64,000 nt of DNA, taken from positions 1-64,000 of the forward strand of contig QBLS01000009.1 in NCBI GenBank assembly GCA_003249015.1. Direction: 5' to 3'. The stretch is from Pseudanabaena sp. Its GTDB lineage: Bacteria; Cyanobacteriota; Cyanobacteriia; Pseudanabaenales; Pseudanabaenaceae. Within the stretch, counting starts at the first letter, position 1. Each line of letters opens with the position of its first letter. Shown here piece after piece: positions 51,200 through 60,358 of this stretch. A program made the position numbers and the translations under genes. Below the pieces are notes generated by a model. It searched no databases and was not told where the DNA came from. It saw only the letters and a list, made by a program, of their open reading frames with translations.

Positions 51200-52306
51200 A
51201 TGATTAGCTCTGAGATTAGTTCTGACCAAGTTATTAAACCAGAAGTAGACATACCTAAACGGGGTATGCCTGTGACGATCATCACAGGCTTTTTGGGCAG
51301 TGGTAAGACTACTTTACTAAATCACATTTTACAAAATCAACAAGATCTCAAAGTTGCGGTTTTGGTAAATGAGTTTGGAGATATCAATATTGACAGTCAG
51401 TTGCTGGTATCCATTGATGAAAATATGATGGAATTGAGCAATGGCTGTATTTGCTGCACTATCAATGATGGTTTAGTCGATGCGGTTTACAGTGTGCTAG
51501 AGAGAGGCGATCGCATTGACTACATGATTGTTGAGACAACAGGAGTTGCCGATCCTTTACCGATCGCCCTAACTTTTTTGGGAACTGAGTTACAGCATCT
51601 AACTCGCCTAGATTCGATTTTGACTGTGGTTGATGCAGAGGCTTTTACTAGCGATCACTTTGATAGTGAAGCAGCTTTTGCCCAAATCATGTATGGCGAT
51701 ATCATTATTTTGAATAAAACTGACTTGGTTGCTGAGGAAAAATTGCAAGAACTCGAAACCTATGTCAACAAAGTTAAAACTAAAGCAAGAATTTTGCGAT
51801 CGCACCTTGGAGTTGTGCCGTTGCCTTTGATCTTGGATATCAATATTGACCAATCAGCGATCGCCTCAACCCAAGGCTCTCACCAAGAGTCCGATTCCCA
51901 CAAGGAGCATCAGCACTCCGACCATGATCATGGTCATAGTCACGCCCACGAACATAGCCATGACGCTGACTGCGACCATAGCCACGACGATCATCACCAC
52001 CATCACCATTCTGAACACCTAGAAAACGACGGTTTTATTTCTATTTCATTCAAGAGCGATCGCGCTTTTGACTTGGACAAATTTCAAAATTTCCTAGACA
52101 AAAAACTTCCTATTGATGTTTTCCGCGCTAAAGGAATTTTACGGTTTGCCACGATTGATAATCGCTATATTTTTCAGCTTAGCGGCAAGCGCTATGAATT
52201 GAAAGTGGATGATCGCGCTAATCCTGTAAACACGCAGCTAGTAATCATCGGGCGCAATTTACACCGTGACGAGCTAATTGCTCAGTTAAATGACTGTCTT
52301 GCTTAA
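51200..52306 (+). CDS. CobW/COG0523 GTPase, likely zinc metallochaperone
   Basis: A 368-residue G3E GTPase. P-loop is ITGFLGSGKTTLLNH; the metal motif CxCC is in NGCICCTIND; Walker B-like is VETTGVADP; NKxD is ILNKTDLV. Residues ~235-275 are a His/Asp-rich stretch (HSDHDHGHSHAHEHSH) suited to zinc or cobalt binding. The C-terminal domain (RAKGILRFATIDNRYIFQLSGKRYEL) is characteristic. Members deliver zinc to enzymes under limitation. ATG at 51200; a GTG lies 6 nt earlier. Candidate Zur box upstream. Confidence 0.92.
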   Translation: MISSEISSDQVIKPEVDIPKRGMPVTIITGFLGSGKTTLLNHILQNQQDLKVAVLVNEFGDINIDSQLLVSIDENMMELSNGCICCTINDGLVDAVYSVLERGDRIDYMIVETTGVADPLPIALTFLGTELQHLTRLDSILTVVDAEAFTSDHFDSEAAFAQIMYGDIIILNKTDLVAEEKLQELETYVNKVKTKARILRSHLGVVPLPLILDINIDQSAIASTQGSHQESDSHKEHQHSDHDHGHSHAHEHSHDADCDHSHDDHHHHHHSEHLENDGFISISFKSDRAFDLDKFQNFLDKKLPIDVFRAKGILRFATIDNRYIFQLSGKRYELKVDDRANPVNTQLVIIGRNLHRDELIAQLNDCLA

Positions 52307-52339
52307 CTAAAAGAGCGGCTACGCCGCTCTTTTAGTTAG
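52305..52339 (+). terminator. Palindrome at the CobW gene stop, loop TAC
   Basis: 16-nt perfect arms (TAACTAAAAGAGCGGC) surround TAC. The left arm begins inside the stop codon. T-rich right side supports termination. Confidence 0.88.
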
Positions 52340-52354
52340 CGCATTTCGATATGA

Positions 52355-52672
52355 CTATGCGTAAGCAGATAGGCGATCGCATAATTTATCCGCCTGAATC
52401 ACTCCCTCAACGCGATCAACAGGCTCACCATCCTTAAATAAGACCAATGTTGGCAAAGCATATACCTTGTACTGCGAAGCAAGGTCTGGATAGTTATCTG
52501 TATTAATCTTCACGATCTGCACCTTGTCCTTCATTGTTTCGCTGACCTTATCTAAGATGCCTGTCATAAGTTGGCAAGGTCCACACCAAGGGGCATAAAA
52601 ATCTACAAGTACAGGCAACTGTGAACTTTCTAATAATTCGTCAAAACTACCAAACTGTTTTTTTACTGACAT
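52355..52672 (-). CDS. Thioredoxin
   Basis: A 105-residue thioredoxin with active site FYAPWCGPCQLM, then YALPTLVLFKDGEPV with the cis-Pro. It reduces disulfides in stromal-type target enzymes. VKKQFGSFDELLESSQLPVLVDF and the C-terminal RVEGVIQADKLCDRL resemble y/Q-type cyanobacterial thioredoxins. Adjacent paralogue at 52840-53184 shares most of the sequence; the pair likely arose by tandem duplication. Confidence 0.92.
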   Translation of the reverse strand: MSVKKQFGSFDELLESSQLPVLVDFYAPWCGPCQLMTGILDKVSETMKDKVQIVKINTDNYPDLASQYKVYALPTLVLFKDGEPVDRVEGVIQADKLCDRLSAYA

Positions 52673-52793
52673 AGGGCGATCGCTCCTTATAAAGGCTTAA
52701 TTCTATAGCAATTTTCATTACAGCGCTTTGCGCCTAACTAAAACCCAGAGACTTTTTTGTGCATCGTCGCTCAACCGTGCTTTTATACCAAAT

Positions 52794-52830
52794 AAAAAAG
52801 AAAGCGTTGCTTAGCAACGCTTTCTTTTTT
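52794..52830. repeat. Palindrome, loop TTA, between the thioredoxin genes
   Basis: 17-nt perfect arms (52794-52810 and 52814-52830) with AGCGTTGC core surround TTA. It lies just past the stop of the upstream thioredoxin gene, within the duplicated pair's spacer. Confidence 0.88.
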
Positions 52831-52839
52831 TGGTTTGCT

Positions 52840-53184
52840 CTAAAGATAAGGATCGATCAAATCGCACAATTTTTCAGCTTGTATTATTCCCTCATGGCGC
52901 TCGACAGGCTCTCCATCTTTAAATAAAACTAAAGTCGGTAAGGCATACACCCTATACTCCGAAGCAAACTCAGGATATTCATCTGTGTTTACCTTCCAGA
53001 TACTTACCTTTTCACTCATCGTCTCGTCAACCATGTCCAAAATCCCTCCCATCAACTGGCAAGGTCCACACCAAGGGGCATAAAAATCTACAAGTACGGG
53101 TAATTTTGAACTTGCAAACAATTTTCCCAATACACCATAACTTTCATTTCCTTTGTTATTTTCTTTGTATTCACTTATTGACAT
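52840..53184 (-). CDS. Thioredoxin, tandem paralogue
   Basis: A 114-residue thioredoxin with active site FYAPWCGPCQLMGGILD and YALPTLVLFKDGEPVERHEGIIQAEKLCDLI. Compared with the neighbour at 52355-52672, it has a longer, Asn/Lys-rich N-terminus (SEYKENNKGNESYGVL). The start at 53184 is the only good ATG. Each copy has its own upstream region and a hairpin between, so separate transcripts are possible. Confidence 0.92.
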   Translation of the reverse strand: MSISEYKENNKGNESYGVLGKLFASSKLPVLVDFYAPWCGPCQLMGGILDMVDETMSEKVSIWKVNTDEYPEFASEYRVYALPTLVLFKDGEPVERHEGIIQAEKLCDLIDPYL

Positions 53185-53299
53185 AGGACGATCACTCCTC
53201 TAAAAAGTAATTTAATTTTATAGCAACTTTGACTTCCGCACTTTGCGCTTGATAAAAAAACTTGCTGGGTTTTAATCAAGCTCAAGGCGCGGTGCATAG

Positions 53300-53346
53300 A
53301 GCCTCAGATGAGTGGTGGCGCATCGCACCACCACTCATCTGAGGCT
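53300..53346. repeat. Long palindrome, loop ATC
   Basis: 22-nt arms (53300-53321 and 53325-53346) pair with one mismatch around ATC, upstream of efp. Middle GATGAGTGG matches 10333 and 45663. Confidence 0.88.
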
Positions 53347-53417
53347 TTTTTATTTGTTTTTGTCGCAAAGGTTACATCCCTAGGCTAAAATTACTTTTGG
53401 CTATTACTCAATCTCCA

Positions 53418-53978
53418 ATGATCTCTAGTAACGATTTTCGACCCGGCGTAACAATTGAACTTGACGGTGAAGTCTGGCGTGTAGTGGAATTTTTACACGT
53501 TAAGCCAGGTAAAGGTTCTGCGTTTGTACGCACCACCCTCAAGAGCGCGATGACAGGTAAAAACCTAGAAAGAACCTTCAGGGCTGGGGAAATGGTTCCT
53601 CAGGCGGTTCTGGAAAAAAGTTCGATGCAACACACCTATAAAGACGGTGAAGATTATGTCTTTATGGATATGCAAAGTTATGAAGAAGCCAACTTAACCT
53701 CTTCTCAAATTGGTAGCCGTGTCAAATACATCAAAGAAGGCATGGAAGTAAACGTCGTCCGCTGGGGCGATCGCGTAATTGACGTAGAGTTGCCTAACAC
53801 AGTTGTACTGGAAGTCATTGAGACAGATCCAGGACTCAAAGGTGACACAGCAACAGGCGGAAGCAAAGCCGCTAAGGTGGAAACAGGTGCTTCCATTAAC
53901 GTGCCTTTGTTTGTCAACATTGGCGATCGCATCAAGATTGATACTCGTGAAGACACGTATTTGGGGCGTGAAAATTAG
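53418..53978 (+). CDS. efp: Elongation factor P
   Basis: EF-P relieves ribosome stalling at polyproline. The 186-residue protein begins [20 protein letters not shown], with the modifiable lysine K32 in the loop [11 protein letters not shown] and C-terminal OB domains ending [23 protein letters not shown] at 53418 is the family start; an in-frame TTG lies 21 nt upstream. The accB gene follows with no gap, the standard cyanobacterial efp-accB operon. Confidence 0.96.
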   Translation: MISSNDFRPGVTIELDGEVWRVVEFLHVKPGKGSAFVRTTLKSAMTGKNLERTFRAGEMVPQAVLEKSSMQHTYKDGEDYVFMDMQSYEEANLTSSQIGSRVKYIKEGMEVNVVRWGDRVIDVELPNTVVLEVIETDPGLKGDTATGGSKAAKVETGASINVPLFVNIGDRIKIDTREDTYLGREN

Positions 53979-54461
53979 GTGGAATTTAGTTTAGAGCAAG
54001 TCCGTGAACTAGTCACGATTCTAAATAAGACGGATATTACCGAACTTACCCTAGAGTCAGGTGATGTCCGTTTGAGCATTCGCAAGAGTGAAAATAGATC
54101 TGCGGGTGCGGTAATGTTGCCTGCTGGTGTGGCAGTTCCCCAGACAGCTCCAAACGAAGTGCCGAACCCCAGTCCTGTCGTTCATACGACCACAATTGCT
54201 GACTCTTTGCCTACTAAGAAGTTATTTGAAATTACTTCACCGATGGTGGGTACGTTTTATCGCTCACCTGCTCCTGACGAGTCTCCCTTTGTGGAAGTGG
54301 GCGATGTTATTAAAAAGGGCGGTACAGTTTGCATCATCGAAGCCATGAAGTTAATGAATGAAATCGAGTGCGAGGCAAGCGGTAAAATTGTGGAAATATT
54401 AGTTGATAACACGCAGCCAGTTGAATATGGACAAGTACTGATGCGGGTGGAAGTAGCATAA
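53979..54461 (+). CDS. accB: Biotin carboxyl carrier protein of acetyl-CoA carboxylase
   Basis: AccB carries CO2 on biotin between the biotin carboxylase and transcarboxylase in fatty-acid synthesis. The 160-residue protein has an N-terminal [23 protein letters not shown] helix pair, a Pro/Ala linker, and a C-terminal biotinyl domain with K124 in [10 protein letters not shown]. It begins at GTG immediately after the efp stop, so translation is coupled. Followed by an 18-nt-arm terminator. Confidence 0.96.
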   Translation: MEFSLEQVRELVTILNKTDITELTLESGDVRLSIRKSENRSAGAVMLPAGVAVPQTAPNEVPNPSPVVHTTTIADSLPTKKLFEITSPMVGTFYRSPAPDESPFVEVGDVIKKGGTVCIIEAMKLMNEIECEASGKIVEILVDNTQPVEYGQVLMRVEVA

Positions 54462-54498
54462 AAGAAATGGCGACATCTTATGTCGCCATTTCTTTTAT
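54458..54498 (+). terminator. Terminator of the efp-accB operon
   Basis: 18-nt perfect arms (54458-54475 and 54481-54498) surround TCTTA. The stop of accB lies in the left arm, and the right side is T-rich. Confidence 0.9.
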
Positions 54499-54538
54499 GT
54501 ATCGGTGCACGGCAGAGAGTGAAGATACTTGAAAATTA

Positions 54539-55081
54539 TTACTTCCTTGCCTCAACCATATTTTTTAATAGCCAGTTAAATTTTGCCTCAGCAAGCTCTA
54601 GATTGCTAACCATTGTTTGGTTAAATCCGCCTAAACGCGCTTCTAACTCATCCAGCTCGTATCCATATCCAAGTCTGCTCACAGTGCCGCGCAATCGGTC
54701 AGATAGGCATAGGCAAATAGCGCGATAAAACCTTGATGAAAAATTTGTATCCTGTTGTAACTTAGCTAAGAGTTGAATTCTCGGTATTGACAAAACTACG
54801 CATTCTTCTAGCGATCGCACACTAGCGAGGGGAGGGCGCGTATCAATGAATGACACTTCTCCAACAATTTCGCCAACAGAAATTTTTGCTAATTCTTGCT
54901 TATTTTGAGATTCGATTACCACACTAAAAGATCCGCTTACAACAATGTAGAGCGCTTCGCTTACTTGTCCCTCGCGTATCAAAAAGCGGTCTGGTGGGAT
55001 CGTCTCTTTTTTACCTTTCTGGACAAACCAGTCAAGATCATTATTATTTAGCTCACTAAAGAAAAGTAAGATTTTCTTCAC
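54539..55081 (-). CDS. Cyclic-nucleotide-binding-domain protein without HTH
   Basis: A 180-residue Crp-like sensor fold. IPPDRFLIREGQVSEALYIVVSGSFSVVI matches the beta-roll, EIVGEVSFIDTRPPLASVRSLEECVVLSI the phosphate-binding cassette (GEVSFID...PPLASV), and the C-helix follows. No winged helix-turn-helix is present, so it is not a typical CRP regulator; it may regulate a partner protein. Ligand unknown. Monocistronic. Confidence 0.8.
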   Translation of the reverse strand: MKKILLFFSELNNNDLDWFVQKGKKETIPPDRFLIREGQVSEALYIVVSGSFSVVIESQNKQELAKISVGEIVGEVSFIDTRPPLASVRSLEECVVLSIPRIQLLAKLQQDTNFSSRFYRAICLCLSDRLRGTVSRLGYGYELDELEARLGGFNQTMVSNLELAEAKFNWLLKNMVEARK

Positions 55082-55212
55082 ATTTTACCTCGGCAACTAT
55101 GTCATCAAATTTGACAAAGTATTTTTGCAGCTTTTTTCACAAAAATACGAATGTTAGGGAAAAAATTTAATAAAGACCCAGATTTTAACAGCGCGGCGGA
55201 GCCTTGCTATCT

Positions 55213-55259
55213 AAAACCAAGAAAGTTGTGGCGGCGCTCCGCACAACTTTCTTGGTTTT
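55213..55259. repeat. Palindrome with 18-nt arms
   Basis: AAAACCAAGAAAGTTGTG (55213-55230) pairs exactly with 55242-55259 around an 11-nt GC-rich interior. It lies between the CNB gene start and the convergent pgi stop side. Confidence 0.85.
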
Positions 55260-55300
55260 TCATTACAGAGCGCTTTGCGTTGAAACCCGCAGCCTTGCGT

Positions 55301-56890
55301 TTAAGCAATCAACATCATTTTCAAGCTACTAGGCTTAGCCAGATCGCCTTCAAATAGAATCTTTCTATTGGCGTGAAGATGGCGGGCGATGTGGTAGAGA
55401 GACTCAATTTCATCAAGTTCGTTGACTTGCCGCGCTATTTCCTCTAGGGACAGGGAAACAGTGGATGACTTCAAAACTTCCACAAGTTTATGTTGTAATC
55501 CTAAAACCTTAGCACCTGCTTTCTTGCCTGCTTCGACTCCAGGTTGATGGTAGGCATTGATATTCACTAAAGAGGCGTAGAAACTCACAGCTCTCTCGTA
55601 TAGAGCTATTAATGCACCGACAGTTAGCTCAGACACAAAGGGAATGGTGACGGTAATCGAATCTCTGCCATTCTCGTAGAGGGCGCTGCGAGTACCTTGT
55701 AAGAAACCTAGTAGGTAGTCACCTGTAACAACTCCAGCGTCCACTTCAGGGTGAGGATGCACAGAATCCTGTAATACCTCAATGAATGTGACAAAAAAGT
55801 TGGGAACACCTTCGCGAAGCTGCTGCACATAGGCGTGCTGATCGGTTGATCCCTTGTTGCCATAGACGGCGATCCCTTGGTAGACGGTGTTGCCATCTAG
55901 ATCTTTTTCTTTGCCGAGGGATTCCATTACAAGTTGCTGGAGGTAACGACTAAACAGAAGTAAGCGATCTTTATAGGGAAGGACAACCATGTCCTTTTCG
56001 CCTTTACCGTTACCTGTAAAGTACCAAGACATAGCTAATAGGGCAGCGGGATTTTGCTGAATATCTTCAAGGCGGGTAGCAGCATCCATCATGCTTGCGC
56101 CTTGCAGCATCTCGCGAATATTGATCCCTTGAAGAGCCGCAGGTAGTAAACCGACCGCTGACAGTTCTGAGGTGCGTCCGCCAATCCAGTCGTACATGGG
56201 GAATGTATCGAGCCAACCATTGGCGATCGCATATTTATCGAGAGCACTGCCTACTCCTGTAATGGCGATCGCCTGTTTCGCGAAATCTAAGCCAGCTTTT
56301 CCAAAGGCATATTCAACTTCCTTCATGCCATTGGCAGCTTCGGGTGTGCCACCAGATTTGGAGATCACTAACACCAAAGTTGTACTTAAGCGATCGCCTA
56401 ATAAATCTAGTACCAAGTCGATCCCGTCGGGATCGCAGTTGTCAATGAAGCTAATCTTGAGGGGAACATCGGATTTGGCAAAGCATTGAGCCACAAACTG
56501 GGGGCCAAGAGCTGAGCCACCGATGCCAATGGAGAGAATGTCGGTAAATTTGGCAGCACTGGGCGGATGAATGATCCCGCTATGGACTTTTTGCGTAAAG
56601 TCTTCGATTTTGGTGAGGGTTTCGGTGATGTCTTTTCGCAATTCTGCAGTCGGTGCAAGTTCAGGCGATCGCAACCAGTAATGTCCCACCATGCGCTGCT
56701 CGTCAGGATTGGCGATTGCTCCAGCTTCGAGAGCCTTCATGTCTGCGAAAGCCTTGATAAATTTCGGTTGGATCTGTGTCACAAAATCTGGCGTAAACCT
56801 GATCCGACTGATATCGACATACATTCCCAACTCTGCGTGATAGTACAGCCAGTTTTGATACCGTTGCCATAGTTCCACAGCCGAACTCAT
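55301..56890 (-). CDS. pgi: Glucose-6-phosphate isomerase
   Basis: Pgi interconverts glucose-6- and fructose-6-phosphate. The 529-residue protein has the sugar-phosphate motif [28 protein letters not shown], active-site [20 protein letters not shown], and the [15 protein letters not shown] histidine motif. Length and N-terminus ([17 protein letters not shown]) match cyanobacterial forms. Alone in its unit. Confidence 0.95.
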   Translation of the reverse strand: MSSAVELWQRYQNWLYYHAELGMYVDISRIRFTPDFVTQIQPKFIKAFADMKALEAGAIANPDEQRMVGHYWLRSPELAPTAELRKDITETLTKIEDFTQKVHSGIIHPPSAAKFTDILSIGIGGSALGPQFVAQCFAKSDVPLKISFIDNCDPDGIDLVLDLLGDRLSTTLVLVISKSGGTPEAANGMKEVEYAFGKAGLDFAKQAIAITGVGSALDKYAIANGWLDTFPMYDWIGGRTSELSAVGLLPAALQGINIREMLQGASMMDAATRLEDIQQNPAALLAMSWYFTGNGKGEKDMVVLPYKDRLLLFSRYLQQLVMESLGKEKDLDGNTVYQGIAVYGNKGSTDQHAYVQQLREGVPNFFVTFIEVLQDSVHPHPEVDAGVVTGDYLLGFLQGTRSALYENGRDSITVTIPFVSELTVGALIALYERAVSFYASLVNINAYHQPGVEAGKKAGAKVLGLQHKLVEVLKSSTVSLSLEEIARQVNELDEIESLYHIARHLHANRKILFEGDLAKPSSLKMMLIA

Positions 56891-57343
56891 ACGAACCTCA
56901 CTTTAGCTTTTTGTCGATATACGATTATCGTCTATGATGCCAATCCTAGATGATAAGCAGCAATCTTGTTTGAATTTATTCATACAAAGTAATTCATCCA
57001 AAGTGTCACCTTATGGCTATTATCGAACAAACGAACTAAGAAAAAATTTGAAAACTTTACAAAGCAAGGTTTTCAAATTTTTTCTTGATCTGGTTTTGAG
57101 CGCAAAGTGCTTTATTTCATTTTGAAGATAATTAAAGGCTGGCAAGGTCAGCCTTTGTTAATGTGGGGGAGTTTAACAGAACGTTAAGAAGTGCATCAAA
57201 GTCAGCCTAATGACACCACCAAAGTGATATGGTGATCCCATCGCCAAATCAGCTATACCAGTGCAATCAGGTAATCAAAAAGCAAGATTGCACTTGGAAA
57301 AAAGTCTTTAACTGATTTGGAAATCAGAAATGAGGTCATAGAG
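56891..57343. other. Gap and long leader upstream of hpf
   Basis: The interval has one palindrome (57038-57086) and an AT-poor stretch 57120-57340 likely holding the hpf promoter and leader. Known cyanobacterial lrtA genes have long untranslated leaders; the present sequence is compatible but I cannot fold it reliably. Confidence 0.4.
57038..57086. repeat. Palindrome with 18-nt arms
   Basis: AAGAAAAAATTTGAAAAC (57038-57055) pairs exactly with GTTTTCAAATTTTTTCTT (57069-57086) around TTTACAAAGCAAG. Confidence 0.85.
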
Positions 57344-57919
57344 ATGAAACTTGTAATTCAAGGCAAAAATATTGAAGTTACGGAAGCAATCCGCGAATAT
57401 GTTGAACAGAAAATCGACAAAGCGGTAAGCCACTTTCAGTCATTGACCACTAAGGTAGATGTGCATCTGTCAGTAGCTCGCAACCCTCGCATTGCCTCAA
57501 GTCAAGCGGCTGAGGTAACAGTCTATGCCAATGGTTCGGTAATTCGCGCTGAGGAAAAGAGCGAAAATTTGTATGCCAGTATTGATTTGGTTGCCGATAA
57601 AATTGCCCGTAAGTTGCGGAAGTTTAAGGAGCGCAAGAATGATCATTCAGCCGCTAAAACCAGTGTGGCAGTTCTTGAACAGCCTCCAGTTGCTCTGCCC
57701 AACGGCAATCGCGTAGTTGAGTTACCAACTCAAGTGATCCGTAACAAATATTTCGCAATGCCTGCGATGTCAGTGGATGAAGCACTTGAACGTCTGGAAT
57801 TGATTGATCATGATTTCTATGTTTTTCGTAATGGTGATACAGGGGAAATTAACGTTGTCTATGAACGCAATCATGGCGGATATGGGGTAATTCAACCTCA
57901 CGATGTCAATAAGCATTAA
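57344..57919 (+). CDS. hpf: Ribosome hibernation promoting factor, long form (LrtA)
   Basis: Long HPF dimerises 70S ribosomes in the dark or stationary phase; in cyanobacteria it is LrtA, from a light-repressed transcript. The 191-residue protein has the N-terminal S30AE domain ([58 protein letters not shown]) and the C-terminal dimerisation domain ([53 protein letters not shown]). ATG at 57344 is preferred to 57317. The stop lies in a 27-nt-arm hairpin. Confidence 0.93.
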   Translation: MKLVIQGKNIEVTEAIREYVEQKIDKAVSHFQSLTTKVDVHLSVARNPRIASSQAAEVTVYANGSVIRAEEKSENLYASIDLVADKIARKLRKFKERKNDHSAAKTSVAVLEQPPVALPNGNRVVELPTQVIRNKYFAMPAMSVDEALERLELIDHDFYVFRNGDTGEINVVYERNHGGYGVIQPHDVNKH

Positions 57920-57970
57920 TCAAAACAAAAAAGGAGTCGCTTTGCGACTCCTTTTTTGTTTTGATTAATG
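57914..57970 (+). terminator. hpf terminator, long palindrome, loop TTT
   Basis: 27-nt perfect arms (57914-57940 and 57944-57970) surround TTT with GC-NNN-GC core. The last codon and TAA of hpf lie in the left arm. Confidence 0.93.
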
Positions 57971-58044
57971 CAGAGATATATTCTGTTAAGGTTTTGAGTA
58001 GTGCAGAGAAATTTTTGTGCATTTTAGAACAAGTCTAACAGCTA

Positions 58045-58210
58045 GCAAAAAGTCCCCCTTTACAAGGAGGTTAGGGGGGAGCAAACCCTCAAACGCAGTA
58101 AGTAAGTCTTTCCTTCCAAATTGAACATATGACAGAATCCCATAAGATAAACAACTGATGAATGCGAAAAGTTTAGGTTCCCCCTGACCCGCTTTTAAGG
58201 GGGATCTTAA
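58045..58210. repeat. CCCCC/GGGGG intergenic inverted repeat pair
   Basis: CCCCCTTTACAAGGAGGTTA near 58053 and CCCCCTGACCC...AAGGGGGATC near 58180 are the common cyanobacterial 'gggggatt' repeat type. The minus-strand ORF across it is not a gene. Confidence 0.55.
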
Positions 58211-58278
58211 GAATCTATAGATCCAAATTGACAACCATCTGCATTACAACAGTCACGAGGCAAAAGATTATGATTTAG

Positions 58279-58392
58279 AGCGATCGCAGAGATTTAGAAG
58301 GTTATGGATTGCAAGTATTAAGGTTTACAAATGAAGAAGTTTTAGCTGGCTTTGAAGGGGTTTGTTTGAGAATTGAAAATTTCACTCCATAG
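58279..58392 (+). pseudogene. C-terminal relic of a DUF559-type protein
   Basis: The frame gives SDRRDLEGYGLQVLRFTNEE, then VLAGFEGVCLRIENFTP and stop. LxxxGxxVLRFxNxEVLxxxEGV is the C-terminal signature of DUF559/very-short-patch-repair-like endonuclease proteins. The upstream fold and catalytic residues are missing. Confidence 0.7.
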
Positions 58393-58506
58393 AATATCCA
58401 ATCACAAAGGGTGCAGCATTTGCGAATCGAGATTTCTGGGATGAGTTTAAAAATTGTCGCTCAAATGCAACGCCCCTACAATTATCTATGCGCTAACATA
58501 TAATCC

Positions 58507-58743
58507 ATGACCATCACCGTCACCATCCCCGAAGCCAGTCAGCAATTTGCCCAACTCATAGGAAAAGTCCTACAGGGCGAAGAAATCATCATCTGCGAAA
58601 ACGGCGTAGCCATAGCGACCATCACACCCATCCCAAAAAAACGCCAACCTCGCATAGCAGGACAAGACAAAGGAAAAATCTTCATTGCCCCAGACTTTAA
58701 CGCTCCCTTGCCAGACGATATCCTTGCTGACTTTCTTGGCTAA
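58507..58743 (+). CDS. Phd/YefM-family antitoxin
   Basis: A 78-residue antitoxin: TVTIPEASQQFAQLIGKVLQGEEIIICENGVAIATITPI is the Phd N-terminal DNA-binding fold, and the C-terminal tail (FIAPDFNAPLPDDILADFLG) binds the toxin. It ends 2 bp before the vapC-like gene. A degenerate partial copy of its upstream region lies at 59207-59389. Confidence 0.92.
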   Translation: MTITVTIPEASQQFAQLIGKVLQGEEIIICENGVAIATITPIPKKRQPRIAGQDKGKIFIAPDFNAPLPDDILADFLG

Positions 58744-58745
58744 AG

Positions 58746-59135
58746 GTGATGAAAGTATTACTTGATACCCATGCTTTTCTTTGGTGGGTTGCCGACGATC
58801 CACAGATATCCACAAATGCCAAAGACATCATTAGCAATCCCGACAACGAAGTTTACTTTAGCGTTGTCAATGCTTGGGAAATTATCATCAAAGTTGGTAC
58901 AGGTAAACTTTCTCTATCCGAACCGCCAGAAACTTATATTCCCAGCCGCATAGCCTCCAACCAGTTCGAGATCTTACCCGTTCAGATGTCCCACATTCTC
59001 AGAATCAATAGTTTACCAAACTTCCACAAAGATCCCTTCGACCGCCTATTGATTGCTCAAAGTCTAGTAGAAGACCTATCAATGATTACAGTAGATAGTG
59101 CGATCGGGCAGTACCCCATCAAAACCATTTGGTAA
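58746..59135 (+). CDS. VapC-like PIN toxin paired with Phd-type antitoxin
   Basis: A 129-residue PIN toxin: LLDTHAFLWWVADDPQIS (D7), VVNAWEIIIKVGTGKL (Glu near 44), HKDPFDRLLIAQSLVEDLSMITVDSAI (Asp pair). HxDPFDRLLIAQA is the hallmark of this subgroup. Complete and coupled to the antitoxin gene. Confidence 0.92.
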   Translation: MMKVLLDTHAFLWWVADDPQISTNAKDIISNPDNEVYFSVVNAWEIIIKVGTGKLSLSEPPETYIPSRIASNQFEILPVQMSHILRINSLPNFHKDPFDRLLIAQSLVEDLSMITVDSAIGQYPIKTIW

Positions 59136-59206
59136 AAAAGAAAAATTCGTAAACCTTGACACCCGCCCCAAATCTCCAAACCGCAGGGACAAATTATCGG
59201 TAAAAG

Positions 59207-59389
59207 CACAGAGGGCGCAGCATTTGCAAATATAGATTTCTGTGATGGTTTAAAAATTGTCGTGCAAATGCAACGCCCCTACAATTATCTATGCGCCGAC
59301 ATAAACCCATGAGCATCATCATCTGCGAAAATGGCGTAGCGATCGCAACCAGCCCAAGAAAGCGCTAACCTCGACGCAGGATAAGACAT
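59207..59389 (+). repeat. Decayed partial duplicate of the Phd antitoxin locus
   Basis: Sequence 59207-59310 repeats the upstream region at 58409-58506 (shared GCAACGCCCCTACAATTATC and flanks) with scattered differences. It then jumps to the middle of the antitoxin coding sequence (ATCATCATCTGCGAAAA) and runs to about 59389. Confidence 0.85.
59309..59368 (+). pseudogene. Mini-ORF left from the duplicated antitoxin
   Basis: ATG 59309 opens MSIIICENGVAIATSPRKR and stops. It joins the start of the antitoxin to codons around 28-45, with an internal deletion. Nineteen residues cannot bind DNA or toxin as the full protein would. Confidence 0.75.
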
Positions 59390-59478
59390 TTGTAACTAGC
59401 TAAGGCGATCGCTTTGTGCAAAGGCGTTTAAATTTGTTACGCTAGAAACTTAGAACTAAGTTTAAATTCAAATTAATC

Positions 59479-59865
59479 ATGACTGTTAAATACGGTGAAC
59501 AAGCGATCGCAGACGTTATGCTGACCACTTTCCCCAATCCTAGGATTGGGCGTGACTATAGCGTGCAAATTACTCTTCCCGAATATACCTGCAAATGCCC
59601 ATTTTCGGGCTACCCTGACTTTGCCACCATCTATATTACCTACACTCCCAATCTTGTCTTGGTCGAGCTAAAGGCGATTAAGCTTTACATCAATAGCTAT
59701 CGCGATCGCTTCATATCCCACGAAGAAGCCGTTAATCAAATCCTTGATGATTTTGTCAAGGCGGGTGATCCATTGCGGGTTAACGTCAAAGGAGACTACA
59801 GCCCTCGTGGTAATGTGCATACAGTGGTAGAGGTAAACTACGTCAAACCTCAAGAAACAATCTAG
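59479..59865 (+). CDS. queF: NADPH-dependent 7-cyano-7-deazaguanine reductase
   Basis: QueF reduces preQ0 to preQ1 in queuosine synthesis. The 128-residue protein is the short (type I) form. Catalytic Cys is in TCKCPFSGYPDFATIYI, followed by the QueF motif VELKAIKLYINSYRDRFISHEEAVN. No other que gene is nearby. The next gene, exbD-like, begins 33 bp later. Confidence 0.95.
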   Translation: MTVKYGEQAIADVMLTTFPNPRIGRDYSVQITLPEYTCKCPFSGYPDFATIYITYTPNLVLVELKAIKLYINSYRDRFISHEEAVNQILDDFVKAGDPLRVNVKGDYSPRGNVHTVVEVNYVKPQETI

Positions 59866-59898
59866 TGCATCATTCGTCACCCTAGTTGCAGTTGATTT

Positions 59899-60336
59899 AT
59901 GAAAATCCGTAAGAAATACCAGTATTCAGCCAGCGCAGAAATTAATCTAACTGCTCTGCTAGACGTAGTTTTTTCAATTCTTGCCTTCTTTATATTGGTT
60001 TCTTCGGCTTTGACCGTTCCTGGTAATATCGGGGTTGATTTGCCGATTAAAGACGAAAGTAGAAGTGGTAACACCTCAGATCCCAATGCCATTAGTACTG
60101 AAGATGTTTTTATAATTACTTTAGATACCGCTGGTCAAATGCTACTAGAAGGCAAAGTAACTGAGCCTCAGAAGTTGGAGCAGGACATTAGGAGCTTTTT
60201 AGGAAGGTCAGCAAAAGGTGTAGTCGTTCTGAATGCTGAAAACACGAGTGTCTCGTATCAGATGGTGATTAACCGTCTTGCCGAACTAAGGGCGATCGCA
60301 GGAAATCGTGTCGCGATCGCTACATCCCGATCCTAA
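59899..60336 (+). CDS. exbD: ExbD/TolR family protein
   Basis: A 145-residue biopolymer-transport protein. One N-terminal membrane helix holds the catalytic-type Asp (ALLDVVFSILAFFILVSSAL), then a periplasmic domain ending VINRLAELRAIAGNRVAIAT. ExbD works with ExbB to power TonB or Tol systems. ExbB is not adjacent. The TonB-like gene follows, 22 bp beyond the stop with its ATG at 60359. Confidence 0.9.
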   Translation: MKIRKKYQYSASAEINLTALLDVVFSILAFFILVSSALTVPGNIGVDLPIKDESRSGNTSDPNAISTEDVFIITLDTAGQMLLEGKVTEPQKLEQDIRSFLGRSAKGVVVLNAENTSVSYQMVINRLAELRAIAGNRVAIATSRS

Positions 60337-60358
60337 TTTAATTTCCTCGTATACCAAG

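Noticed and set aside
57986-58234. Minus-strand ORF of 82 codons
   Set aside because: It is read from the CCCCC/GGGGG intergenic repeat pair, giving the familiar spurious 'LRSPLKAGQGE' sequence.
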